DNA of 64,000 bases from a delta proteobacterium NaphS2. Lineage in GTDB: Bacteria > Desulfobacterota > DSM-4660 > Desulfatiglandales > Desulfatiglandaceae. Below the pieces are notes generated by a model that saw only the letters and a list, made by a program, of their open reading frames with translations, made no database searches and was not told the origin of the DNA. The position numbers were made by a program, and so were the translations under genes. The number at the start of each line of letters is the position of its first letter. The stretch's first letter is position 1. This document shows positions 16,294-23,644 of this stretch, piece by piece. The stretch lies in assembly GCA_000179315.1 (NCBI GenBank), contig ADZZ01000282.1, forward strand, positions 36,259-100,258, in the 5' to 3' direction.

Positions 16294-18608
16294 AGCCTGA
16301 TTTTTCCCCGCCTTTTCTTTTTAATATAAATCTGTCCGGCAGGCGTGTCAGGTGACGTTTTTTCAAGAATATCTCCCGGTTCAATGCCGGATTCAGACAC
16401 ATTGGGAGGCGGGGGCACATCAGGTGTTGTTTGATAGGCCGCGTTTGGAAGGGTAACCCTTTTAAAGTAATCATCAACCGCCTTTAAAATAGTGATGATC
16501 AGGATTTCCCGTGTGGAAGCATCCAGCCGGTCCACAACCGCATCGGCCAGTTTCAGTTGATGATCGTTCTGGTCAAACCGGGTAAAATAGCCGGACCTTA
16601 AAAAGCTTTTTAAAGGCTCTTGACAGGCAAGATTGACCATTTCTGTTCTATTCAGTTCGCCAATGCGGTGCATGGTGACCGATTTCGCTTCAACCGGCAA
16701 CCCTTTTTTATGGCGGGACAAATAAAAATTATAAAACATGGTTTTCAGGTTATACAGATATATGCTACCGCCCTCATCCATGCGGCGGACAAAAATAAAT
16801 GCCATCACAAGTTTGTATGAGGCATTGTTTTTGCCGGTAAGGTATCGGGCGAACCGAGCCACAGGTTCAGGCAAAAGCTGGATCAGTTTTTCAAGCGTTC
16901 TTTTTTTCCAGGTTTCCTGCCGGTCATAAATGCCGTCCCCGATATTTTTGAACCGGGTTTCAACACTAAGGGCCGCAGTGATATTTCCTTCTGAAAATTC
17001 ACCACCCAGGTTCCGGATGATCTGCTGCCGTCGTTGCGGCAACCCCTCCTTATCCAAAAGTTCTTCAATGGCGGTTGAAACGGAGCGATATGTTTTTGTT
17101 TCCCATGATGCGAGTCCGTAAGTCCCCCGGTCTACAATCTTGAACGAATTATATCGGATAATGGCGGCATGAAGACTGTGATCGGACAAATTTTCGAAGT
17201 TCTGGTTTTTCTTTCGAACCGAATCTGCAATTTTTGAGAAATGCATGGGTTTGGCGTGACGTTCAAGCACATGGCAGGCGACATCTTCAAGTCTCGTGCA
17301 ATAGGTCTCAAGCCATTTTTCACGGCTTAGAACGAGATCTTCATAAAGTACAAGCCCGTCTAAAGACTCTACCTGTTTTTCAATAAATGCTCTGTGAAAT
17401 TTTTTTGGGGGATGGTTCCAGGGGCATTTTTCGCGGCAGTAAGAAGCAAGCTTTGATCCTATCACCGCCACATGAAAGGAATCATGTTCAAAAAAATCCA
17501 GGGTTTCAAAAAAATCCACAGGAATATCACAGAACCGGCAATCACCGTTTCCTGTAATCAAATCGTTCAGTTTCCTGAATGCGGACCTGTCTTCCCAGAT
17601 TCCCAAGAATTGTCCCAGAGCATATGGGTTAGGTGATTCGGGCCAATTAAATGCCTCTTTCAAAGCGGCAGGCAAGTCTTGGAGATGAATAATCCCGCCG
17701 CCGTCGGCAATCGCCTCATCCATTGTCATCCGGAATTTCTCAATCTGACTGATATTGGCGGTGTGTTTGAACTGTTTGATCGCCTTCTTGACGATTTGCC
17801 GGACCCTTTCCCGGGTAATGCCGAAAGCCTGTCCGATTTCCTCTAATGTTGGACTCCTTTCAGAGTCGAAAAGAAACATTTTTTGTGTCAACACTTGGTT
17901 TCGCTTTTTTTTGATACATAATTGGCTGTAACTGGAAATTAAATTTTCGTAGCTGCTGTAGTCAATATCTGCCGGCTGGATTTTCTGGTACCTTGGGGTA
18001 TAGCTGCCTGTTTTGCAAAGAGACCGAATCACCTCCTTGATTTCATTCAAGCTCTTTCGCCCAAAATTCTTTAAGGACAACAGATCCGTACATGTCGTTA
18101 GCATGACATCCCCGATGGTCTCCATTTGGCCTTGATTTAGAAGAGTGTGAAATGTCCTATGGGACAATCTAATGTCTTCTAATTTAACGGCTCCTTGGAA
18201 ATCCGGGTGCAGATCTTTCGCAGTTATCTGATGAAATCGCTCATTGGAAAAGATGGGGAGCCGTTCAATGGCTGAATCAACCGGCGATTCCAGAAACAGC
18301 TCTTCAATTGAAACCGGCGCCTCTATTTCTCTCTGCAATCCAATCCTATTCAAGAAATTCATAATTTCCAGAACGGTCTTTCTACCACAATTAGGGAAAA
18401 CTGCTAAATCTTCCGCAGTCAGTTGCTCAAACGCTCTGAAGGATTTGACATTGTCTATAAGTACGTTTGTAGCTCGAACAGAGAACCCCGATTCCATAAC
18501 AAATTGCTTGAAACGGTATTTGTCATCCTTATTCTGACCGCTGAAAGGACGCTGGTTTTTAGAAGAAGAATGATCTGAATATATGGGCGTTTCTTTGTCC
18601 AACGGCAT
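16290..18608 (-). CDS. Large transcription-factor-like chimera: two RNAP alphaCTD-type HhH modules, sigma70 region 4 HTH, HARE-HTH-like domain
   Basis: First gene of the island operon; 772 residues from ATG 18608 (TTG 18620 is an alternative; neither has a clear ribosome site). Visible modules: an alphaCTD-like helix-hairpin-helix at about 40-95 (SVRATN...GRKTVLEI), a second at about 145-200 ending in NFGRKSLNEIKE, which is the RNA polymerase alphaCTD signature, a sigma70 region 4-type HTH at about 255-290 (TLEEIGQAFGITRERVRQI), and a HARE-HTH-like winged helix near 440-500 (HFSKIAD...GTYGLASWE). The rest is unassigned, with a basic C-terminal tail (KKKRRGK). No sigma region 2 was seen, so it is probably not an active sigma factor. 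Function unknown; DNA binding is likely. Confidence 0.72.
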   Translation of the reverse strand: MPLDKETPIYSDHSSSKNQRPFSGQNKDDKYRFKQFVMESGFSVRATNVLIDNVKSFRAFEQLTAEDLAVFPNCGRKTVLEIMNFLNRIGLQREIEAPVSIEELFLESPVDSAIERLPIFSNERFHQITAKDLHPDFQGAVKLEDIRLSHRTFHTLLNQGQMETIGDVMLTTCTDLLSLKNFGRKSLNEIKEVIRSLCKTGSYTPRYQKIQPADIDYSSYENLISSYSQLCIKKKRNQVLTQKMFLFDSERSPTLEEIGQAFGITRERVRQIVKKAIKQFKHTANISQIEKFRMTMDEAIADGGGIIHLQDLPAALKEAFNWPESPNPYALGQFLGIWEDRSAFRKLNDLITGNGDCRFCDIPVDFFETLDFFEHDSFHVAVIGSKLASYCREKCPWNHPPKKFHRAFIEKQVESLDGLVLYEDLVLSREKWLETYCTRLEDVACHVLERHAKPMHFSKIADSVRKKNQNFENLSDHSLHAAIIRYNSFKIVDRGTYGLASWETKTYRSVSTAIEELLDKEGLPQRRQQIIRNLGGEFSEGNITAALSVETRFKNIGDGIYDRQETWKKRTLEKLIQLLPEPVARFARYLTGKNNASYKLVMAFIFVRRMDEGGSIYLYNLKTMFYNFYLSRHKKGLPVEAKSVTMHRIGELNRTEMVNLACQEPLKSFLRSGYFTRFDQNDHQLKLADAVVDRLDASTREILIITILKAVDDYFKRVTLPNAAYQTTPDVPPPPNVSESGIEPGDILEKTSPDTPAGQIYIKKKRRGKIRL

Positions 18609-18614
18609 GTTTAC

Positions 18615-18700
18615 CAACAACCCGTTTGTATCAGCTTTATATAATCAATTATTTCACTTTGTGTCATAAGTTAGGATTTCGTTTTGTGTCAAGCAAAAAT
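18615..18700 (-). promoter_or_regulatory. Promoter region of the BREX-like operon with a 25-bp-spaced direct repeat
   Basis: On the minus strand a TTGACA (18687-18692) with 18 bases to TATGAC forms one possible promoter. A second AT-rich TATATAAA further downstream could be another -10. Two copies of TGACACAAAnnGAAAT (plus-strand 18676-18691 and 18651-18666) are spaced by 25 bases, differ only at the two n positions, and overlap the promoter elements. They look like tandem operator half-sites. The block lies between the first gene of the operon and the cbiH fragment. Confidence 0.55.
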
Positions 18701-18708
18701 ACCAGACC

Positions 18709-19195
18709 TTTATGGCACGGCCGGCCTGGTCATCGAACTCATGGCGGAGCAGGGCCTCCTGGACAAGGTGGAAGTGGACATCATACCGGGTATCTCCGCC
18801 CTTTCATCCGCCGCGGCGCTTCTGGGCGCGCCGCTTATGCACGACTTTGCCGTGGTGAGCCTGAGCGATCTGATGACCTCCTGGGATCAAATCGAGGCGC
18901 GGGTGGATGTCGCGGCAAAGACCGATTTCGTACTGGTCATCTATAATCCCAGGTCCGGGAAGAGAGACTGGCAACTGCCCAGGGTGAGAGAAGTCATCCT
19001 GAAATACCGAAACGACGACACCCCTGTGGGGATCGTGAGAAACGCCGCCAGAAAGGGAGAGTCCGTACGCATTACGACCCTTTCCCAAATCGATGAGTCC
19101 ACCGTGGATATGCTTTCCATCCTTCTGGTGGGAAATTCCAAAACCCGTATTATCGGTGACAAAATGGTCACGCCCCGCGGATATATCGAGAAGTA
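18709..19195 (+). repeat. Right copy of the cbiH 3' direct repeat
   Basis: Partner of 4111-4600, same orientation. Similarity begins at about GGCCGGCCTG (18719) with a few matching bases before it, and fades after CGCGGATAT(C/A) near 19195. The distance between the copies is 14.6 kb. Confidence 0.85.
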
Positions 19196-19232
19196 TGGAG
19201 AGAAGAAGCCTCCAACATCATCTTTTTTGTAG
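18709..19232 (+). pseudogene. 5'-truncated cbiH copy
   Basis: The reading frame reproduces CbiH from its AGL(I/V)IEL segment to the MVTPRGY end. It lacks the first ~105 family residues, including the glycine-rich SAM motif and SGDSGIYG. Upstream of 18709 the sequence has no similarity to cbiH. Protein identity to the intact copy is about 89% (142 of 159 aligned residues); the C-terminal dozen residues differ. The frame opens from a TTG at 18684 with no ribosome site, so I call it a remnant. Its presence on the far side of the island marks an insertion or duplication event. Confidence 0.85.
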
Positions 19233-19271
19233 TTCGGGAGTCCTGGCTGCTCCTGACCGGGAAGTTGGCCC

Positions 19272-19301
19272 TTGACAGCCAATATACAATCATTGTATGT
19301 T
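19272..19301 (+). promoter_or_regulatory. Promoter and palindromic operator of the first antitoxin-toxin pair
   Basis: TTGACA at 19272-19277 is followed after 18 bases by TATGTT. A perfect inverted repeat, ATACAAT-C-ATTGTAT (19284-19298), lies in the spacer and covers the start of the -10. This is the expected architecture for autorepression by the ribbon-helix-helix antitoxin encoded just downstream. Confidence 0.7.
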
Positions 19302-19329
19302 TCACCATAGGGATTATGGAGGAAATAAT

Positions 19330-19581
19330 ATGAATACATGCACTGTGAATATTGCCTTTCAGAAAGACCTGCTTCGGGAGATTGATGAAGTCGCCAAGGA
19401 AGAGTCCCGTAGCCGTTCTGAATTTCTTCGCGAGGCTGCACGGGCATACATCCAGCGCAAACGGAGATGGGCCAATATCTTTTCGATGGGGCAAATGATT
19501 GCCGAGGATAGAGGTCTTCTTCCCGAGGATGTATCCAAAGAGATCGAAATGTATCGAAAGGAAAAGGCATCGCGGAAATGA
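19330..19581 (+). CDS. Ribbon-helix-helix antitoxin
   Basis: An 83-residue protein with the ribbon-helix-helix pattern: an N-terminal strand (TVNIAFQKDLL) followed by two helices with SRSEFLREAARAYIQ. It should repress its own operon and neutralise the PIN toxin whose ATG overlaps its stop by 4 bases. ATG 19330 is chosen because GGAGGA lies at 19318-19323; the frame extends 11 codons further upstream without a ribosome site. It sits directly after the cbiH remnant. Confidence 0.82.
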   Translation: MNTCTVNIAFQKDLLREIDEVAKEESRSRSEFLREAARAYIQRKRRWANIFSMGQMIAEDRGLLPEDVSKEIEMYRKEKASRK

Positions 19582-20006
19582 TCTCTCGCGTTGTTTTAGA
19601 TTCCAATGTGATCATTTCGGGATTTCTATTCGGGGGGGCACCGGCTCGTCTTCTTGAATACATGGTGCGTGGTACTATACACTGCTTCACATCTTTGCCA
19701 ATTCTTGATGAAGTGCGGGAGGTTTTGCAGCGACCAAAGTTTGGCCTTTCACCTGAACAGGCATTTGGTTTGGTTGAGGAACTGTACAACTCATGTGCCT
19801 TGGTGAAACCAAGTCGTCGAATCCGAGCGATCTCAGCGGACCCGGATGACGATATGATTTTAGAATGCGCGTCGGAGGCCCGCGCTGACCTGATAGTATC
19901 AGGCGACTCGCATCTATTGGATCTCGGTTGTTGGGAACATATCCGGATATTGTCACCGTCCAACGCGCTAACAGAAATTGAGGGCCAACCAAACGTTTGT
20001 ATTTGA
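19578..20006 (+). CDS. PIN-domain toxin (COG1569-like)
   Basis: A 142-residue PIN-domain protein, the putative RNase toxin of the pair. Acidic residues expected in PIN active sites are seen in VVLDSNVIISGF near the N-terminus, in ILDEVREVL, and in DPDDDMILECA and VSGDSHLL toward the C-terminus. The ATG overlaps the antitoxin stop (ATGA at 19578-19581), so the two are translationally coupled. The target RNA cannot be read from the sequence. Confidence 0.85.
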   Translation: MISRVVLDSNVIISGFLFGGAPARLLEYMVRGTIHCFTSLPILDEVREVLQRPKFGLSPEQAFGLVEELYNSCALVKPSRRIRAISADPDDDMILECASEARADLIVSGDSHLLDLGCWEHIRILSPSNALTEIEGQPNVCI

Positions 20007-20048
20007 CAACACTCCCATTTGATTCCATAATGGTTTCACATTGAAACC
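20003..20048 (+). promoter_or_regulatory. Promoter and palindromic operator of the second antitoxin-toxin pair
   Basis: TTGACA (20003-20008), a 17-base spacer and CATAAT (20026-20031) form a near-consensus sigma70-type promoter that begins over the stop codon of the first toxin. Immediately downstream is a perfect inverted repeat GGTTTCA-CAT-TGAAACC (20032-20048), well placed for antitoxin autorepression. The motif differs from the operator of the first pair, so the two modules are likely regulated separately. Confidence 0.75.
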
Positions 20049-20064
20049 GTTTGGAGATATTCAT

Positions 20065-20307
20065 ATGGCAACTGTTACGGTAAAGAATATACCGGATGAT
20101 CTCTACGAGAGGCTTAAGTCAGTCGCGGAAATAAATCGGCGTTCCATCAATAGCGAGATTATCATGTGCATTGAAAATACTGTCATAAGCCGGCAAATCA
20201 ATATTGACGAGGTGCTTGAAAATGCTCGCCGGCTCCGCCGATTGACAGCCGGACATCCGATCAGTGATGAAGCATTTAACCGGGCAAAAGCAGACGGTCG
20301 GCCATGA
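20065..20307 (+). CDS. FitA/VapB-type ribbon-helix-helix antitoxin
   Basis: An 80-residue antitoxin. The N-terminal strand TVTVKNIPDDLYERLK followed by INRRSINSEI is the Arc/FitA-type ribbon-helix-helix signature; the C-terminal tail (RRLRRLTAGHPISDEAFNRAK) is the toxin-binding part. ATG 20065 is preferred to an upstream TTG because it starts directly before the conserved strand and follows a GGAG at about 20051. It overlaps the toxin start by 4 bases. Confidence 0.85.
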   Translation: MATVTVKNIPDDLYERLKSVAEINRRSINSEIIMCIENTVISRQINIDEVLENARRLRRLTAGHPISDEAFNRAKADGRP

Positions 20308-20705
20308 TTGTGGTTGATACAAATGTTATTGGCTATCTCTTCCTGTCAAGCGAGCAATCGGTATTAGCGGAACGAGCCCTGCAAAAGGACAATGAATGGG
20401 CGGCACCGGTTTTATGGCGTAGTGAATTCCGCAATGTTCTTTCTCTATATATGCGAAAAAATATCATAAAGTTGGAACAAGCACAGCAGATAATGAATAA
20501 TGCTCTGAAATTACTGAAGGGACGAGAATATGAAGTTCCATCATATGAAGTTTTAAGGCTTACCTCAACAAGCAATTGTTCTGCTTATGATTGTGAATTT
20601 ATCGCTACGGCCAATGACCTGAAAATCCCTTTAGTGACTGTTGATAAGCAACTTCTGCGTGAGTTTTCTACAGTGGCAATACCTTTAAATTCGTTCGGCA
20701 AATAA
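20304..20705 (+). CDS. VapC-type PIN-domain toxin
   Basis: A 133-residue PIN-domain RNase toxin, partner of the preceding FitA/VapB-like antitoxin. Typical acidic positions are in IVVDTNVIGYLF at the N-terminus, LWRSEFRNVL in the middle, and SAYDCEFIATA and TVDKQLLREF near the C-terminus. It starts at an ATGA overlap with the antitoxin. An insertion sequence begins about 55 bases after the stop. Confidence 0.87.
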   Translation: MIVVDTNVIGYLFLSSEQSVLAERALQKDNEWAAPVLWRSEFRNVLSLYMRKNIIKLEQAQQIMNNALKLLKGREYEVPSYEVLRLTSTSNCSAYDCEFIATANDLKIPLVTVDKQLLREFSTVAIPLNSFGK

Positions 20706-20761
20706 TTGATGTCAGCCTGTCACTGCACCTGACGGCAAAACGCTATGGAAGAACCTTAGAG

Positions 20762-20773
20762 CTGAAGTTTCAC
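20762..20773 (+). repeat. Left terminal inverted repeat of the IS
   Basis: CTGAAGTTTCAC, inverted copy at 22259-22270. Beyond these 12 bases the two ends diverge (AGAAAATG against CGTTTTTC reading inward). Confidence 0.72.
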
Positions 20774-20793
20774 AGAAAATGCCCCCGGCTTGA

Positions 20794-22131
20794 TCAGCCG
20801 ACCATGCGCAGCAACGCCTCCAGGAAAGATTTTCGGGGCAGTTTGTTGTCTTGGTTGCAAACGGCATGAAAATCATCGCTCAATGCGGACTTAGCGATGA
20901 TATGTCTCAGGTCGGAAAAGGCGAAACTGTTGCGACCCTTGACCTTGTGCCTGCGTTCGGGAATGTTTTCGAGCCGTGAACCATAGATCCAAATGATTGT
21001 TGCGGCCATTATGGAAAAATTGATGTGATTGATCACTGCCTGTGCATTGCGGGTTTGGCTTTTGCTGCTTCCAATGTCTTGCTTGATCTCCTTGAAACCC
21101 GACTCGATTTTCCACCTGGCCCCATAATACTCGATAATTTGCTCAACCGACAGCTTCAAGTCCGTGGAGAAGATTGCGATCCACTGTGTTTTTCGAAAGA
21201 CCCAGACAACCCGGACAGGGCACTTGAGTGTTTTGAGCATAACGATTTGGGAGTATGCGTTGACTTCACGGTATTTTCCGTACAGGAAGACGTGATAGGT
21301 TGAAGCGTACGCCATGAATGCCGCCGCCATTTCAGCGCACGAACCCAACCTGCTGCCATATTTTTTGGGTCTTCCCGGCTTTTTGGAAGAACCGATCTTG
21401 GGGATGGAGTACAGTACGGTATTGGAACGTAATCTTGAAAGCAAATGAACAAAATTTCCGAGTTTAGTGCGGAGGGGTTTGAACAGGCCGTTATTTCCGA
21501 ACCAGCTGTCACAAACGATTATTATGTCAACGCCGGCAAAGTGTTGAGCTACCTGAATTACCATCTCGACAGCTTGTTGGAGTTTGGTTTGGAAAGAAAC
21601 GACCTTTCCGGCAACCCTCATATTGTCCGATTTGGCATTTATGGCCTTTTGGGGCAAATAAAATCGCTGTGAAAGGGGGAGACAAGCCCATCGTCCTTTG
21701 ATGACCTTTAACAGACCAATAAGAACCACATTCTGTGCCCATGGATATTTGGATTGATTGTCCTTTGCGGCATGATCGAAGATATGAGAACATCCGAAGA
21801 TGTTGCGACCTGTCTTTGGATTGATGAAATCATCTAATGCGATCATAAGTCGCCCATCGGACAAGGGGTCAGGAATGAGGTGCCATAAGGCGGCCCATAG
21901 GTTATGCCATGGTATTTTGTTGGAAGCCATAAAGGTGTAGAATCGACGTTTGTTAATGTTGAGCCCAAACAAGGTATTGAGGCAACGCAACACGTTTGAA
22001 GAGATAGATGAAGTGAAAGGGATGATGAAAGCCAGGATGGCATAAGAGAACCAGTGTGCTCGTTCCCTGCCGAGATTGGTGGAAGAAAAAGCATTTTGTA
22101 GAGGCTTTAAGATATCGTTTAGAATAAACAT
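20794..22131 (-). CDS. IS4-superfamily DDE transposase
   Basis: A 445-residue transposase, apparently intact. Catalytic acidic positions are visible in MIALDDFINPKTG (first D), IIIVCDSWFGN (second D) and YGARWKIESGFKEIK (E). The last also satisfies the Y-(2)-R-(3)-E-(6)-K signature that defines IS4-type elements. Assignment to a particular IS family (IS4 or IS701) needs a database match. It is encoded leftward within the inverted repeats. Confidence 0.88.
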   Translation of the reverse strand: MFILNDILKPLQNAFSSTNLGRERAHWFSYAILAFIIPFTSSISSNVLRCLNTLFGLNINKRRFYTFMASNKIPWHNLWAALWHLIPDPLSDGRLMIALDDFINPKTGRNIFGCSHIFDHAAKDNQSKYPWAQNVVLIGLLKVIKGRWACLPLSQRFYLPQKAINAKSDNMRVAGKVVSFQTKLQQAVEMVIQVAQHFAGVDIIIVCDSWFGNNGLFKPLRTKLGNFVHLLSRLRSNTVLYSIPKIGSSKKPGRPKKYGSRLGSCAEMAAAFMAYASTYHVFLYGKYREVNAYSQIVMLKTLKCPVRVVWVFRKTQWIAIFSTDLKLSVEQIIEYYGARWKIESGFKEIKQDIGSSKSQTRNAQAVINHINFSIMAATIIWIYGSRLENIPERRHKVKGRNSFAFSDLRHIIAKSALSDDFHAVCNQDNKLPRKSFLEALLRMVG

Positions 22132-22323
22132 GTTGCCAAGCTCCTTTCCGATGGAATATCAATAAGTTGTTATCGAATCCTATCACGAGATGGAGCGAAT
22201 TTCAAGGGTAAAAAGTTAAATAACTAGTTGAATTTATTGGCATAAAAATTGAAAAACGGTGAAACTTCAGTTGTCTGAAAGAAAACGTGAAAAAAGAAAC
22301 AGCGTATCCGATGTGATGTCAAT

Positions 22324-23454
22324 ATGACAAAAGTAGCGGTGGTGATTCCCAAATATGGCCTGGTGGGGGGTGCGGAAGGGTTTGCCTATGTCCTCACGGA
22401 ACGGCTAGCCCTGCGGGATGAATTTGAAATTCATGTGTTTGCAAATCGCTTCAGAAGGGGAAAGGCTCCGATTGTATTCCATCGGGTGCCCATGATTGTT
22501 TTTCCGCGATTTCTACGTCAGATCAGTTTTGCGTTTTTTGTGAACCGTCAATTGAAATCAGGTGAATATGATCTGGTTCACAGCCACGACCGGATTTTCA
22601 GGATGGATCTTTTGACTTTTCACGGGATCCCCCACGAGATTTGGGTCAGACGCATGAGAAACAAAGGGCTGAGCCTCTTTGATCGCAGCATGATGTGGGT
22701 AGAAAAGGAAGGGCTGGCGGGCCCTTCTGCGCCCACAGTGCTGCCGGTTTCGAGCCTGGTCAAGGAAGAGCTTCAGAAAATTTACACGATCCCGGAAAAT
22801 CGCATTGAAGTGATTCATCCAGGCGTATCCCTTACGCGTTTTTCAAAAACGAAGGATTCACGCTGGAGAGTGGAAATTCGAAAACGACACGGCATCCATG
22901 AAAAGGATCTGGTTATTCTGTTTGTGGGAATGAATTTTGAGATCAAACGCCTGGGACTGCTCATTGAAGGCATTTCACGCTTTTCCCGATTGAATCCCAA
23001 TGGATCAAGAGTGAAACTCTTAATCGTGGGCAAGGGAAAAACGGCGGTTTACGAAGCCATGGCCCGTGAGCGGGGTGTATCCGATCGCCTTATTTTTGCG
23101 GGGGTAACCCGCGAGGTCGAAAAATATTATGTTGGGAGCGATATATTCGCCATGCCTTCGGTTTATGATACGTTCGGTATGGTGGTTCTGGAAGCCATGG
23201 CTGCCGGATTGCCGGTGATCATCAGTCAGACCGTCGGCGCCAGAGATCTGGTCAATGACGGTGTGGAAGGGTTTATTTTGGCCGACCCGCCGACCTCAGT
23301 AGAATTAGCCCGAAAAATCGATTTCCTGTCAAATCAGGAGAACCGATTCGAAATGGGAAAAAGCGCTCGGGAACGGGCGCTGCAACATGGCTGGGATCAA
23401 GTGGCTGATCGCGTTTCCAAGCATTATTTGAGGATGCTTTCCGGGCGGACCTGA
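22324..23454 (+). CDS. Glycosyltransferase family 4 (GT-B fold)
   Basis: A 376-residue GT4-type glycosyltransferase, probably acting on lipopolysaccharide core or another surface glycan at the inner membrane face. The N-terminal Rossmann half starts VVIPKYGLVGGAEGFAY; the C-terminal half has the sugar-nucleotide motif MPSVYDTFGMVVLEAMAAGLPVI with the E-x7-E pattern. Resemblance to WaaG is suggestive only. It stands alone, 54 bases after the IS end, so the IS may have separated it from former upstream neighbours. Confidence 0.85.
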   Translation: MTKVAVVIPKYGLVGGAEGFAYVLTERLALRDEFEIHVFANRFRRGKAPIVFHRVPMIVFPRFLRQISFAFFVNRQLKSGEYDLVHSHDRIFRMDLLTFHGIPHEIWVRRMRNKGLSLFDRSMMWVEKEGLAGPSAPTVLPVSSLVKEELQKIYTIPENRIEVIHPGVSLTRFSKTKDSRWRVEIRKRHGIHEKDLVILFVGMNFEIKRLGLLIEGISRFSRLNPNGSRVKLLIVGKGKTAVYEAMARERGVSDRLIFAGVTREVEKYYVGSDIFAMPSVYDTFGMVVLEAMAAGLPVIISQTVGARDLVNDGVEGFILADPPTSVELARKIDFLSNQENRFEMGKSARERALQHGWDQVADRVSKHYLRMLSGRT

Positions 23455-23530
23455 TGCGCACATCATGTTCGAAAGACTGTGAACCGGCCACCCGGAGCCG
23501 GAAACGGATGCGGCAACACAATGAATTTGC

Positions 23531-23620
23531 TTGACCTTTAGGTGATGTTTCCTCTATCCTGTAAATGTGCTGCCCAATGGGGGAGGATCAACCGAAGCCC
23601 TTTCATTGGGCTTATATTTT
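23531..23620 (+). promoter_or_regulatory. Candidate promoter and leader hairpin of pycB
   Basis: TTGACC (23531-23536) and TATCCT (23555-23560) are 18 bases apart. Downstream an 8-bp perfect inverted repeat, GCCCAATG (23572-23579) and CATTGGGC (23604-23611), encloses a 24-base loop that can pair further (GGGG with CCC), and is followed by a T-rich stretch TTATATTTT. The structure precedes the GGAGG ribosome site at 23631. It could be an attenuator or a stabilising leader. Confidence 0.45.
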
Positions 23621-23644
23621 AGAAAATGTTGGAGGTTTTATTGG

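Larger units (their letters stand above)
20762..22270 (-). mobile_element. IS4-superfamily insertion sequence, about 1.5 kb
   Basis: The element is delimited by a perfect 12-bp inverted repeat, CTGAAGTTTCAC at 20762-20773 and its complement at 22259-22270, enclosing a single intact transposase gene. No target-site duplication is evident: flanks CCTTAGAG and TTGTCTGA do not match. The absence may mean a rearranged flank or slightly wrong ends. Confidence 0.75.

Noticed and set aside
4652..18699. AAGCAAAAA at 4652-4660 and 18691-18699 as a possible target-site or attachment repeat of the island
   Set aside because: Only nine A-rich bases, one copy lies beyond the cbiH stop and the other inside the regulatory repeat, and there is no integrase gene; likely chance.
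18941..19963. 340-codon minus-strand frame across the cbiH remnant and first toxin-antitoxin pair
   Set aside because: It spans antisense of three coding segments of different origin, so it is a shadow frame.
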